DNA from: Pycnopodia helianthoides
Taxonomy: Eukaryota; Echinodermata; Asteroidea; Forcipulatida; Asteriidae
Direction: 5' to 3'
Assembly (NCBI GenBank): GCA_032158295.1
Contig: CM063246.1
Coordinates: 17,829,168 to 17,893,167 of the forward strand
Length of the DNA: 64,000 nt
Part shown: piece after piece, positions 1-11,318 of the stretch
Position numbering within the stretch: the stretch's first letter is position 1
How the letters are laid out: every line of letters starts with the position of its first letter
Notes under the pieces: generated by a model
Seen by the model: the letters and a program-made list of their open reading frames with translations, nothing else
The model's database searches: none
Told to the model about the DNA's origin: nothing
Made by a program: the position numbers and the translations under genes

Positions 1-1173
1 CAAACACCTATTGTCTAGTTTTTGTTTGTTTGTTTAATTTTTTTGAGAGAGAAAGAAAGGGCTTTTATTTATAGAAGCCCTCAAATTACCAGAGCCTAAA
101 TAGTACCACACTTTACAAGTTAATAGTTCTTCAATGCGAATACGCCCCAAACCATTGCGAATGTGTGAATAACAATTTTATACGTAATACCATTTTTGCG
201 AATATTGTGAATAAACGCATTTATTGAGAATTAAAATACGTAATACTATGATTGCGAAAAGACTATGCACTTATTGTAATAATTTGATTCAAAGATAACC
301 CTGTACTCTCCAAAGATAGAGGGGGGGGGGGCAAGTCGGCTCACTTTTCCCCATCTTGTTCATCCATTTTACCACTTTGTATTTTTCCTTTCTCTTTCTT
401 CGAAAAACATTCAATTATTTTCCTTTCGAGTTTTGCCCAAATACACCCACTCTACCATTGGCACCTACTTATAGGGTCATCGATACAACTCTTCTCATCA
501 TTTTGTCAACAATTTTTTTTTTCTATGTATGGTGTTTACATGAGTGGAAATAAACCAACCGACCAACCAACCAAAATACCATTGTGACAAATACACAATT
601 TATTGCGGATAAAAATAATTTACCCAATGGTACTCATAATAAACTATACTATTTTGTAAGCACTTTTTCAAAATAATATTTCGAATAATACGCAGTGAAT
701 GGCTTATATACTTTGTTCCGGACAATAGGCCATTCTAAAACGATGGAGAATAATAGTAAGTGTCCTTTGACCCCAGGAAGAACAGTTCTGGGACGGCTGA
801 TGGGGGCTACTCTGGTCTTGAACGAGACGAAAGAAAATAGAAATGAGGGCTGTAGTCTGTTAAGAGTTTTTAAAATCCAAACTAATTCTAAACATGTTAT
901 CGCTTCTTTTTTTCAAATAAAACCACGATTGAACGTTTCATATTTCTGTTGTGTGGTTTGAAAAACATATTTTAGAATAAAAATCTATGAAATTACGGGA
1001 AAAAGCCACCCCTCCCCCCCCCCAAAAAAAGAAAACCCAAACCAAGAAAAAAACCGCTCTATTCGAGAAACAATTTACACATTAGGGGCCTATGTGCAAA
1101 ACTATTTTGTAAGCAAAATAAAGAAGTAAAACAAATAAGAAAAGACAAAACTCATCGTAGGCTTGGTACTCAC

Positions 1174-1264
1174 CCACTAAAGAACAAGAAGACCATGTGC
1201 AACAATCCAACATCACAATCGTGAGAAAGGCATTAAAAGTGAACCATCCACTTCCCGCGGCCAT
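1174..1264 (-). CDS. Candidate first coding exon of a gene running off the left edge
   Basis: MAAGSGWFTFNAFLTIVMLD then CCTWSSC reads like a signal peptide with a hydrophobic core and small residues near a cleavage site. It starts at an ATG in good context (GAAGATGGCC) and ends at donor TTAGTGG|GTGAGT. The next exon would be left of the window, so no family can be named. It may be a chance ORF. Confidence 0.3.
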
Positions 1265-2176
1265 CTTCCTACCGTTCCGTGGCTGGCCAAGGTTGGAGTA
1301 GTTTAACCATTGTTAATGTCAGTCTGATTGGATGCTATTCAACAGCACAAAACCATCTCCATAGAAACCACGCGTGAAGAAATTGTGTTCTGCAATTACC
1401 GCTGACGCTTAAAGGGACACACCGACGCACTGTTTACCTAATTTAGTGATGTTGAATCACAGACAATAATTTTTCGATGGTTTTTGTAAAAAAAAAATCA
1501 TCAAAATGTCACGTAATTAACGAAAAATGTGAAAAAACCCAAACGCGGTCAAAGGTCAGCGTATACGCTTTTCCAGCCGTTGCAACTGTCAAGTTTACGT
1601 GACATTGTTTTAAGTAGACTAGTGATCTGTTTGTTTATTAATTATAACAATGGCGAGGCATAAAGATCCAGTCTTCATATCCATCAAGCACAAATTCACG
1701 TGTAAAAAAAACCGACATCAACACAGTCCGATCCACACCGTGCAGCTATTCGTCGTCGTCCCGCCGCGTGTGTAGCGCAGGCATCACGTAACGGGACAAT
1801 AGTTAGGGGATAGCTAGTGCTACAGACTAAAATCCTCGTGAAACAAAACGTAATCAATGGTCTGGCTCCCTACCCCTCCACAGGCTCCGTGGTTTGTCTC
1901 TCTGGCCCGGCGAGACACTGCACCGGCTGTGCGGGACATGCCCCAAGGTTTACCCGCTAGCTCCCACGCTGATGCGCCGTAAAAACACGCTTCCGTGCAC
2001 GGACTCTCTGAATGCGAATCTTACGTTCGATTTTTCATCATTATTTACAACTTGCATCCATAAACTGAATACATAGTCTTTTTCGCCAAATACTCATGAA
2101 TAATTGTTTTTAAAAAAACACTTGAATTTGGTTCAGTAATTTACTTTTATACGGCTGTAAGTAAAACTAATTCTGA

Positions 2177-2238
2177 AGATCACGTGACTTTTCGGAACCA
2201 CATTAATTTTTGGTTCCGAAAAGTCACGTGACCTTCGT
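2177..2238. repeat. Hairpin with two CACGTG boxes
   Basis: Arms of about 24 bases pair almost perfectly (ATCACGTGACTTTTCGGAAC and its complement) around a loop of about 11 bases. Each arm carries TCACGTGAC, the E-box bound by MITF/USF/MAX-type factors. Likely a small palindromic element. Confidence 0.75.
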
Positions 2239-3539
2239 TTTTTGAAAAATGCTCAAAAACGGCCAAATTTGATGGTTTCTTTAATGAACCAATCTTCTCC
2301 ATTTCAGGAAGACCTTTAGAATCATGTTTAGTCTATTTTGTAGCCCAAATAGCCCAACGAAGCCGATGTGTACCTTTAAACAACACGGCAGAGGTGCACA
2401 GTTAAATGCTGCGTGTACAGGTTCCTTCTGTATGAATAACTGTATAAACTAACTTCATTGTTATTGTAATCATTTACAACAATACAACCTAAGAAAACAA
2501 TACTTCTAGATAGGCTTGGTGCAACAAAAGCAAAGTGTCCTGCTGCCCCTGCTGTAGTAACCCAAATTTTGCCTCCACAACTATGGCGGACCGTGTTAGT
2601 TCACGAAGTAAAAGGAAAACCACACAATTTCGAGGCATATTTGTGTGGATCACTTTATTCTACTTTTAAGAACATATTTCCAATAATATTCAAACGCCCA
2701 AAGCGCCCAATTCAAGGCAAAGTGTCCCTTTAAGAGTTTCCCAGGCTATTTCTGTTGTTTACGAGTTGAAAGCGATGGGGGTCGTGATGACTCATAATTA
2801 TTTCCCCCGTCAGAAAGTCCACAAATTTGCGCCTACAATACAAATCAAAGTAATCGGAATTGTGTGATTCTAGTTTTACTCACAACACAGGTAACAACTC
2901 GCGTAGCAACAGATACATTGAATCACCAAAATACGAGTTCAAACACAGTTCAGTTAAATCTGAACTAATTGACCCAGATATCCGGTCACAGATATATCAT
3001 TATAACGGTTATAGATTTAAATCGACCCATACTGATTAGTCTTTACACGGCAATTAATGCTTCATTGTAAGACTGCAGCGCAGAACAGGCCGCCTTTCCG
3101 ATGATAATGAGGACCGTTTTGTTCACACACCTGAGCCATTTCAGGGACGAATTTTTAAAGCTTTAAGTTGATGCCAAACACACACTCAAACTGTTGTTTG
3201 TTTGTTTTTCGAGAATAAAATTGTAAGTCTATTCTTCGCGCTAGTAGGTTTACCATGTGCGCAAGGCCAACGTGTGCTTTTCAAGAAGAGATTTGTTGCA
3301 ATGAAGCGCTGCAATAAAGCAGTGTATAATTAATACACAGATTTGGTATCTCGTGTACAGAAGTCAAATCAAGATTCTCAACGTGAAACCTGACACACTC
3401 AAACAAATGTTCGTTTAGTGTCGACACAAATACCAGTACAACGTCGACAGAAACACCAATACAATAGTTCATTTCAATAATTTCACAAAGGCTGTTGTCT
3501 AGCACATCATGATAGTGGGCGAAAAACAGAAACAGTGGA

Positions 3540-3880
3540 GGACAAATTCATCTCTGTTATGAGTAGAGATATCTCAAATAAGGAATACACATTAAAAAAA
3601 TTATAGATAGAGATATCTCAAACAAGGATAGATATATCTCTATTATAATATGAATGAGATAGGCTATCTCAAATAAGGATAAGATATATGTCTCATGAAT
3701 GAGAAATCTCATACAAGACATAGACACATCTCTATTATATAACGAATGAGATATCTAAAATAAGGAATAGGTATATCTTTATTAATATTATGAATGAGAT
3801 ATCTTAAATAAGGAATATATATTATATATTATATATGAGAGATATCTCTATTTTGAATGGAGATATATCTCTATTTTGAA
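3540..3880. repeat. AT-rich degenerate tandem array with GAGATATCTC palindrome
   Basis: About six diverged units of about 50-60 bases, each with the palindrome GAGATATCTC or a variant followed by AAATAAGGA and ATATATCTCTATTAT. Decayed minisatellite or small satellite. Confidence 0.75.
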
Positions 3881-4689
3881 TGGAGGAACCATTCTACAAT
3901 CATGCTATCCATATCAATCCTCTTGTGCACCAAAAACCTCACATAAAAAATATAAACCACAATTGGTGTTTTTCTTAAAACTAAAAACAAATCACATCGG
4001 CCTTAACTGCGTAATTGTGTTGTGGAAGGACTCCTCTTTTAAAAATCAAAAGATTTATCATACCTTTAAACGATCGATTCGTTTTTTTTATTTTATAAAT
4101 TACCCATTGTTTATTTCACAATGTACATAATGGAAGTGAATAGTACATGACTCATTATCACAAATCAAAAAGGAAAAGCTGACGGACTTAGCGACTGCTG
4201 AAGTGGATTGTTCAAGGAAGGTCATTTCTTGTTGTCTGGTTCTCTTTGAAATCATACAAAATGCACCACATTAATATAATGTGGGATCTGATGATTATAA
4301 ATGACGAATAAAGGTATGCGCTGATTTGTAAAGGGACATCAATGCCGTTCGTCATTGCAAAATAGATGGCGTTTCAAAATGTTTTGCTTCAGTGTAAATA
4401 CAGTGCAGTGCTGGAGTTATTATGCTCAGACTGCTCGAAGATATAATGAAAGGCTCCGGGACTGAATACCCTTTCGCAAAGCCAATTTCTTTGTACGGAA
4501 GATCGGTTCATAAGCCAGCACTTCCATTCAGGAACTTTCTGGGTGGTTTCGGGTACTTCCCACCCCCCCAAAAAAAAAAATAATAATAATAATAATAAAA
4601 AAATTACAAGTGTATGTATTGGGAAAACTGCTAATGTGATGGACGCGAAGTGGCTCTTTTATAGATAGGTTGCAGTATGACGTAAATCA

Positions 4690-4864
4690 GCCATCTTTAC
4701 GGGCAGTTTAGAACAAACAGTCGTTTCGTGTGAGAACGGCGTGCAACACGCGCGCATTTCACGAAACTCATTGCAGGATTGGTCAGTGAACAACGCGGCT
4801 GCGTTAATAAGTTGAGCGTTTGACGCACCTGCAAGCCAAAATGCAATTTGCCCGTAAAGATGGC
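4690..4864. mobile_element. Short inverted-repeat element (MITE)
   Basis: Ends GCCATCTTTACGGGCA and TGCCCGTAAAGATGGC are exact inverse complements, about 175 bases apart. No coding content. The transposon class is not clear from the flanks. Confidence 0.6.
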
Positions 4865-5215
4865 GTCTACTGGGAACTATCTATTGTGTTTCTTGTTAAA
4901 TATTGGGATGGCAAGAACGTAGGCGCAAGGCGCAATAAGGTTGTTTTTTTCTTCTAATATTGACGGGAAGCATTTATAAATAATGTAACCCCTTCCCCCC
5001 CCCCGTATTCTTGACACAACGATGGACAGCATTGAATTGGAAAAACATTTATAAATTATTATTGAGGGTCAAGGGTAAAGCCGGGGGAGGGGGTCACACC
5101 CTGGACCACTTCTTTTCAAGAGACGTTACCTTTTCCTTAAACGATATTTTGCGCCTAAAAATACATGTATGCACTAGGTCAATCTCGTTTAAAACTGCAA
5201 AATTATCCCATTCAC

Positions 5216-5561
5216 TTAAAGGCCCTGTACACTATTGGTAAGATCGAAAAACACAAATGCTCACAGATTCAAACATAACTTACATGATTTAAAGCAAGAA
5301 ATGGTAGAAAGGGTTCCTTAAAATATTTCTGCCTAAAATGCTATCGTTTCTGAGAAACGAATAAAACAAGAGTTTTGATCGCGCGCGATAATAAACTCGA
5401 TGTTTGAAAAACAGAAAACACATAAGGTCTCTTTTCACATTTTCTCGTGACCTCAATGACCAATTGAGCTCAAATTTTCACAGGTTTGTTATTTCATGTG
5501 TATGGTTAATCACACAAAACATGAACTTTGATTGCGAGTGTTTTGTCACTAATACCTTTAA
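5216..5561. mobile_element. MITE family A, diverged copy
   Basis: Begins TTAAAGGCCCTGTACACTAT and ends ACTAATACCTTTAA. Shares the internal stretch ending TTTTCACAGGTTTGTTAT with the better copies at 5996 and 48147. TTAA at both ends suggests a piggyBac-type origin. Confidence 0.65.
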
Positions 5562-5995
5562 AACTAACAATTTCCTGTCCGTTGCAGAAACCCATCACGT
5601 TCGACCACGAACAAAGGTATAAGCCTAATTTACGATAAGTGCCCAGGGAATACAGGTTGACAGTAGGGACAAAATAAAGTACGAATGATGATGTTGGATT
5701 TGAATTATGCCTGAATAATTGATTTGTCATGCATTATCCTTCTCAGTCAGCTGGATTATTTATATTAAGCTACATACATTATTTGTGATTCTCTGAATAC
5801 TTTTCTTTTTAATGCGCAAATAATAATGTGTGTATGCAAAAACGCTAAATAAAAATATGTATAATTAACAGCGGCCATCAATCAACCCGGTCATTGACAC
5901 GAAGTGCAGACCGGCTCCCTCGCACTGTTATTGCCTTAATTCACCGTGGGGTAGATTCGGTAAAGGAGGGATGAACCAATGGGGGAGAGTAGAAG

Positions 5996-6385
5996 TTAAA
6001 GGCACTGGACACTATTGGTAATTACTCAAAATAATTGTTAGCATGAAAACTTACTCGGTAACGAGCAATGGAGAGCTGTTGATAGTATAAAACATTGTGG
6101 GAAACGGCTCCCTCTGAAGTAACGTAGTTTTTGAGAAAGAAGTAATTTCTCAGTAAAATATTTGAATTGATTTCGAGACCTCACGCGTGAGGTCTCGAAA
6201 TCAAGCAATCAAGCATCTGAAAGCACACAACTTCGTATGACAAGGGTGTGTTTTCTTCCATCTCGCAACTTCGACGACCAATTGAGTTCAAATTTTCACA
6301 GGTTTGTTATTTTGTGCATATGTTGAGATACACCAAGTGAGAAGACTGGTCTTTGACCATTACAAAAGGTGTCCAGTGTCTTTAA
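5996..6385 (+). mobile_element. MITE family A, near-intact copy
   Basis: TTAA at both ends and inverted ends AAAGGCACTGGACAC / GTGTCCAGTGTCTTT. In the middle is a perfect 34-base palindrome (6169-6202) centred on CACGCGTG. Noncoding; about 390 bases. Confidence 0.85.
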
Positions 6386-6707
6386 TACAGGTTTTAATTC
6401 ATGTGCATTCCACTGCCAGGTCATCCAATATGAAACAATGGACGAGAAACAACACTCAACCAAGTGTTGTTGCTGGGCACCACTGATTGGTGGAAAATTG
6501 GCTGTTGCGAAAACATGGGGGTTGGCCAGGCAGCTGTTTACATTTTAGGGGGAATGTTAACAACACATTTATCGGCTGCTCAATCCTTCTAAAGGCCTCT
6601 ACATTAGAGTTGATGGTAAATTTCCTCGCACAATGCAGTAATTCAGAGGAATATATTATTCCCGGAGCGACAACTGGGCACAGTTATCATGCTCGTAACA
6701 AATAAGG

Positions 6708-7106
6708 TTAAGGGAACATTACATAACTGTTTTTTGCTAACAAAACAGTTGCTGGCAGTGTAAGCACTTTATGTAATCCACCATATCCATAAACTAACAA
6801 ACCTGTAGAAGTTTGAGATCGATTGGCCATCTGGGTCAGGAGAAAATAGTGAAAAACCGATTACACGTTTGCATGAAATCATATAGATTCAACAAATGAA
6901 TAAAACGCTCACTGAGCGATAAACTCCAATCGGAAAATTAGTTTATTCATTTCCCATCAATATGGCGCATTTCAGACAGAAATATTTCAAGGGATGTTTT
7001 CTACTAACTTCATCATCATTAGACCGTGTAAGTTTTATGTAAATCTGTGATAAAAAAGTATATTTTACAAGTTTTCTTTCTTACCAATTCTGTAATGTTC
7101 CTTTAA
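6708..7106 (+). mobile_element. MITE family B, copy 1
   Basis: TTAA-flanked, inverted ends AGGGAACATTACATAACT / CAATTCTGTAATGTTCCT, internal ACGCTCACTGAGCGATAAAC. Clearly alignable over its length with the copies at 8860, 28949 and 43642. Confidence 0.88.
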
Positions 7107-7220
7107 AAGAATACCCACACAACAAAGTTGTAATTGCAAACCATGCAAATTTTACTTTCAACCCTCCTACTGTCCTACCCGGTTGGTGCTTGACAGAAAA
7201 ACCATTCCAGTCTGCAAATA

Positions 7221-7408
7221 CAGTCAACCCTCGTTATAAAGAGCACTGATACAAAGAGGTTCCGCTTATAAAGAGTACATTCTGAAATACCGAATCTCAT
7301 TTCTGCTTTGTGTTTCTTTGTTTTGCCGTCCTCTTATAACAACTTTCCTGCTTTATAAAGAGGTAGTTTGGCCAGTCCCAGTGATCTTGTTATAATGAGA
7401 GTCGACTG
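7221..7408. mobile_element. pogo/Tigger-like MITE
   Basis: Ends CAGTCAACCCTCGTTATAA and TTATAATGAGAGTCGACTG are inverse complements with few mismatches, flanked by TA on both sides. CAGT-start ends with a TA duplication fit the Tc1/mariner superfamily, pogo branch. Noncoding. Confidence 0.75.
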
Positions 7409-7736
7409 TACACACATTATACAGTCAGTTTTGTGAAAACATACACAACCCGTGCACTTCATTTTCAAATGGTTGAAGTAGTTGTTGCAGAGTCGGTGGG
7501 TTAGACATGGTGAAATACATCGTAGGAAAGAACAAGGTCAAGTAGTAAGAACGATCCCAGGCAGCTAAACACGTTCGCCTTTAATCCTAATGAGGAACAC
7601 ATTCCAGTACAAATATTATGTTTCTGGTCATTCTTTTTGTTTATTAATTCTCTGTGGCATGATGTGAGCTCCGGGTGTAATGTTTACATTTTTAAATTTC
7701 ATTTCAAAATGAGTCACTTAAAATAGTTCACAACTG

Positions 7737-8117
7737 TTAAAGGCGGGGTATACTTTTGGTAATTGTCAAAGACTAGTGTCCTCACTTGGTGTGTCCCAAC
7801 ATGCATAAAATAACACACCGGAGGAAATTTTGGCTCAATTGGTCATCGAAGTTGCAAGAAATTAATGAAAGAAAAAACAACCTTGCTGCATAGAATTGTG
7901 TGCTCTCAAATGCCCGAGATGCCTGAAGCCTTTCTCAGATTCAAACTTTGGGGTGATAATTACCTCTTTCTCTAAAACTACATTTTCTTTTCAAAGGGGG
8001 TCGTTTCTAACAATGCTCTTTTAATATCAACAGCTCTCCAGTGCTCTTTACCAAGTAAATTGTTATGGTCATCAACTTTAATGTGGAGTAATTACCAAAA
8101 GTACACACTACCTTTAA
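7737..8117 (-). mobile_element. MITE family A relative (TTAA-flanked)
   Basis: Ends TTAAAGGCGGGGTATACTTT and AAAGTACACACTACCTTTAA; the inner part shares TTGTCAAAGAC and CTCACTTGGTGTGTC with family A in reverse orientation. A subfamily with altered ends. Confidence 0.75.
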
Positions 8118-8373
8118 CACGGCAGTAATTTTTTTAAATATTATTAAAGCTATCGACTTTCAGCACATATAAACATTTGTAGCAATTTGACATACTGTCA
8201 TCTACATCTACACATATAAAATTTTTGCATTTCACTTGCATAATTCAAAACAAATCACAACCGTTAACTGCGGAAAGGTCATAACCACTGACTTAATAAC
8301 CGAGTAAATAATTGTACCTAGTACACACAACAACTTTAAATTTTAATCAGCTGATTACACATTATGTTTTGTT

Positions 8374-8766
8374 ACTAAAGGCATACCTTTGGTATTTTGG
8401 AACCGTTCGATTGTTATAAACCTAAATAAATGTAGATTACACAATAAAACTAACCCTGTGAAAATTTCATTTCAAAAGTTGGCAGCGTTTTTGAGATTTC
8501 GCCGAAAATCTGGAGCGGTTATGTTCACGCAGGAATCAATCATCCGTAATTGGAGTGCACAATCTGAGAAACGTTTGTGCGTGAAACGTTTCTCAGATTG
8601 AATATTTTTGGAATCCCTTTCTCTATTAAAACCACATTCCTAAAAAGGAAATCGTCTCTAAATGTTCTACATTAGCAACAGCTGCAGTGCTTCTTACCAA
8701 GTAATTTGTTGTGGTCATTCATTTTTTGAATAATTACCAAAGGTATACCCCCCCCCCCCCCTTTAG
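8374..8766. mobile_element. Diverged TTAA-type MITE with central hairpin
   Basis: Ends CTAAAGGCATACCTTTGG and CCAAAGGTATAC...CTTTAG. The centre (8558-8600) is a perfect hairpin with 17-base arms (CAATCTGAGAAACGTTT). A 15-C run lies at one end. Confidence 0.65.
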
Positions 8767-8859
8767 GCACATTTTATCACAGTAACTTGACATTAATTTT
8801 GCCAGGCAACCTTCCTAGTTAGCAACATTTCCTGGAGCTCAGGTAACTTCTGTCTTTGC

Positions 8860-9253
8860 TTAAAGGAACATTGCAGAATTGGTTTTTGCTAACAAAACAG
8901 TTGCTGGCAGTGTAGGCACTTTATGTAATCCACCATAATACATAAACTGATAAACCTGTAGAAGTTTGAGATCGATCGGCTATCGTGGTCACGAGAAAAT
9001 AGTGAAAAACCGATTACACATTTGTATGAAATCAAATAGATTCAACAAATGAATAAAACGCTCACTGAGCGTTTAACTCCAAACGGAAAATTAGTTTATT
9101 CATTTCTCATCAAATATGGCATTTCAGACAGAAATATTTCAAGTGATGTTTTCTACTATCATCATCATTAGACCGCGTAAGTTTTATGTAAATCTGTGAT
9201 AAAAAAGTATATTTTACAAGTTTTTTCTTACCAATTCTGTAATGTTCCTTTAA
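8860..9253 (+). mobile_element. MITE family B, copy 2
   Basis: TTAA-flanked, AAAGGAACATTGCAGAATT start and AATTCTGTAATGTTCCTTT end; nearly identical to copy 1 inside. It lies about 1.75 kb after copy 1 in the same orientation. Confidence 0.88.
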
Positions 9254-9423
9254 GCAGCTTGGTGAGATTGACCCCTATAGCATGTCAGACTAAAAGTGTA
9301 TCGTGTTGCTCAATACGCTCTTAGCCGTCCTTAACCTCATTCTAAAACAATTCGCAAAATATTGAGAAGATTCACAGTCGACTGCGAAATTTGAAGTCCG
9401 CCGTACAGATTATGCAGGAATAG

Positions 9424-9961
9424 AGAGGTTTCGCAAGGTTACGGATACAGATACGGATACGGATACGTCAACACTTTGTGTGTTCACGTGACGCGTAACC
9501 GTGGCTTCCGTGTTTTGCATGTGCGTTGACAACGGATACGGGAGCTCATTCACGTACGTTAAAAACGGATACCGTTTTGTTGATTTTAGTTGTATTTTTG
9601 CCCTAGATTAAAAACATTTCCCCTGGTATTGCTTTTAAAGGTGTCATTTATGACATAGATGGAAATGTTTTCATCATTTGTAAGCAAACTTTCTTTACAC
9701 ACGTTTAACGTGGGGGTCCGAAAACGATCATTTAAATAAAGATACTACTCAATCAAATTATCCAATGTAACAAGAACACACACACAATGTTGTTGGATTT
9801 ATTTTGCTCGCAAAACCCATGCCAACGTGTGTCTATAGTTTGGCCCAGGCCTGACACATAACTCTATGATTGCGAAACAAAATCTGAGGCGCATCTAACG
9901 TGAACGGATACGGTTATCGTATCTGTATCTGTATCCGTATCCGTACGCTTGCGAAACCTCT
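9424..9961. mobile_element. Inverted-repeat element with GGATAC-rich ends
   Basis: Starts AGAGGTTTCGCAAG and ends with its exact complement; inside each end are ACGGATACGGATAC-type hexamer repeats, also inverted. About 538 bases, no transposase seen. Class not assigned. Confidence 0.7.
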
Positions 9962-11219
9962 GTAATATCACCAAATACAAACGTGCACGGCAACGATCAA
10001 CGTGTACACACGAGTCAAACTTGCACGGCCAGCTACTTTTATCAATGCATGTACATGTATTTATGGTTATTATTAAAGTGTATACCGGGCATTGGCCGTG
10101 TTCATGCCGTTTTTGTGGACGAAAAATAACCACCTGACTTTGACTCGGGAAGTCTTTTAAAAATTATTTCCACTGGATAGACCACTTGTCTCTCACTCAT
10201 TCCTTGGGTTCACTCTTTTGCTGGCTCACTCTGTTTTTGACTAACTATTTATTTATTTATTTATTTATTTAAATTTTGGGGGGAGTACTTTGAACTTTTG
10301 TTAAATATTGCGCACAAATCTTTTACTTTGTTTGACCACGGTGGTACGAAATTGCGTACCAACTATCGTCATAGATAAGGCCAGCTTATAATTTAAAATG
10401 CATGTAAAGCTGTTTTATGAAATAAGGCCTTTGGCCAAAAACAAACATTCACAAATTTAAATCTCTGAAATATAGATTCTGATGTCTAAATTAGAAGTGA
10501 AGGCATATGAATTAATGTACATGGACATACACGAAGACAATAACAAATAAGTTAAAAGTTAAAAACACAAACATATGAATATTTCATGAGTTTAGAACCC
10601 TCTCTTTGGAAGAGAATAAATTAAATATATTTCATACGAGTTGCACTTTTATAAGAAAAGGCTGCTGAAAATGCGCAATGATCCAACACTTCAACTCCAA
10701 AATACTTTCTGTTTTCTCAAGAATTGTTTTTTGTGCAAAACGGAAATGGTTTCGAATTCTCTCTATTTAAAGCTATTTTAAATGAGGAACATGGGCAGTT
10801 CATGGCCTGGTCAGTCGCGACACTTTCTTCTCTCCACCCAGGAGTACAAATGGGTACCAGTGAGAGCTGAAGAGTAACCTGCGATGGACTGGCATCCAGT
10901 CCAGAGGGAATAGAAACATTCTCAGTCGTACAATGCCAATGAAACCGGATACAAACACCAGCCTGATGAGCCATATTGGCTCCGGACAGACTTTACATCG
11001 ACTATACTATGGGCAGTTCAATGCTTTGGGTACAAGTTATGGAGACACCGGTCTATCCCGATAGAGAAGGGATACTCCCAAGCAACATGGGATGGGTTGG
11101 CCACCTTTTTTTTCGGTTGCACAGTATGGTCTTGCCACCCATATTTGCATTTGGCCCGTGGACTGAAGAAGGAATGTTCTCTTGCGATATTGTGAGCTTT
11201 TTGACCTCGCGTAGTCAAG
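9962..11219. other. 3' flank of EIF2AK1
   Basis: No coding exon supported. It holds an ATTT microsatellite near 10245-10272 that on the minus strand reads as repeated AATAAA-like hexamers and could serve EIF2AK1 polyadenylation, and a dispersed repeat piece near 10800-10980 with ACCTGCGATGGACTGGCATC. The long ORFs at 10976-11263 and on the opposite strand do not resemble any family. Confidence 0.4.
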
Positions 11220-11318
11220 TCACTTCCCTTGTTGTGTTTTCATCTCAGCTATTTGAAGTTTGAGTTGGCGTATTTCTTCATCTCGCTCAGAGACCTTGGC
11301 TTCCAAACTGCTGATGAC
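11220..11318 (-). CDS. EIF2AK1: EIF2AK1 exon 13, C-terminal coiled coil and stop
   Basis: 32 residues plus TGA at 11222-11220. [20 protein letters not shown] continues as a heptad-like coil, matching the short coiled-coil tail that ends vertebrate HRI. The acceptor is GGTTTAG|GTC. A TTAA-flanked hairpin element (11409-11520) lies about 90 bases upstream in the intron. Confidence 0.9.
   Translation of the reverse strand, partial: VISSLEAKVSERDEEIRQLKLQIAEMKTQQGK

Larger units (their letters stand above)
1265..5215. other. Gene-poor stretch upstream of the candidate exon
   Basis: I see no supported coding exon. It holds a sharp hairpin (2177-2238), an AT-rich tandem array (3540-3880), a hairpin element (4690-4864), and C, A and AAT runs. 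Around 1280-1800 the base composition is more CG-rich, which would suit a promoter for the leftward exon, but no clear core element is visible. Confidence 0.5.

Noticed and set aside
1650..1773. Plus-strand ORF beginning MARHKDPVFISIKHKF
   Set aside because: Only about 41 residues, no domain, no clear splice donor, and not conserved with anything I know.
3540..3880. CRISPR-like array of palindromic repeats
   Set aside because: Units are diverged and contiguous without unique spacers, in a eukaryotic sequence.
10976..11263. 95-residue plus-strand ORF overlapping EIF2AK1 exon 13
   Set aside because: It runs antisense through a well-supported exon and has no family resemblance.
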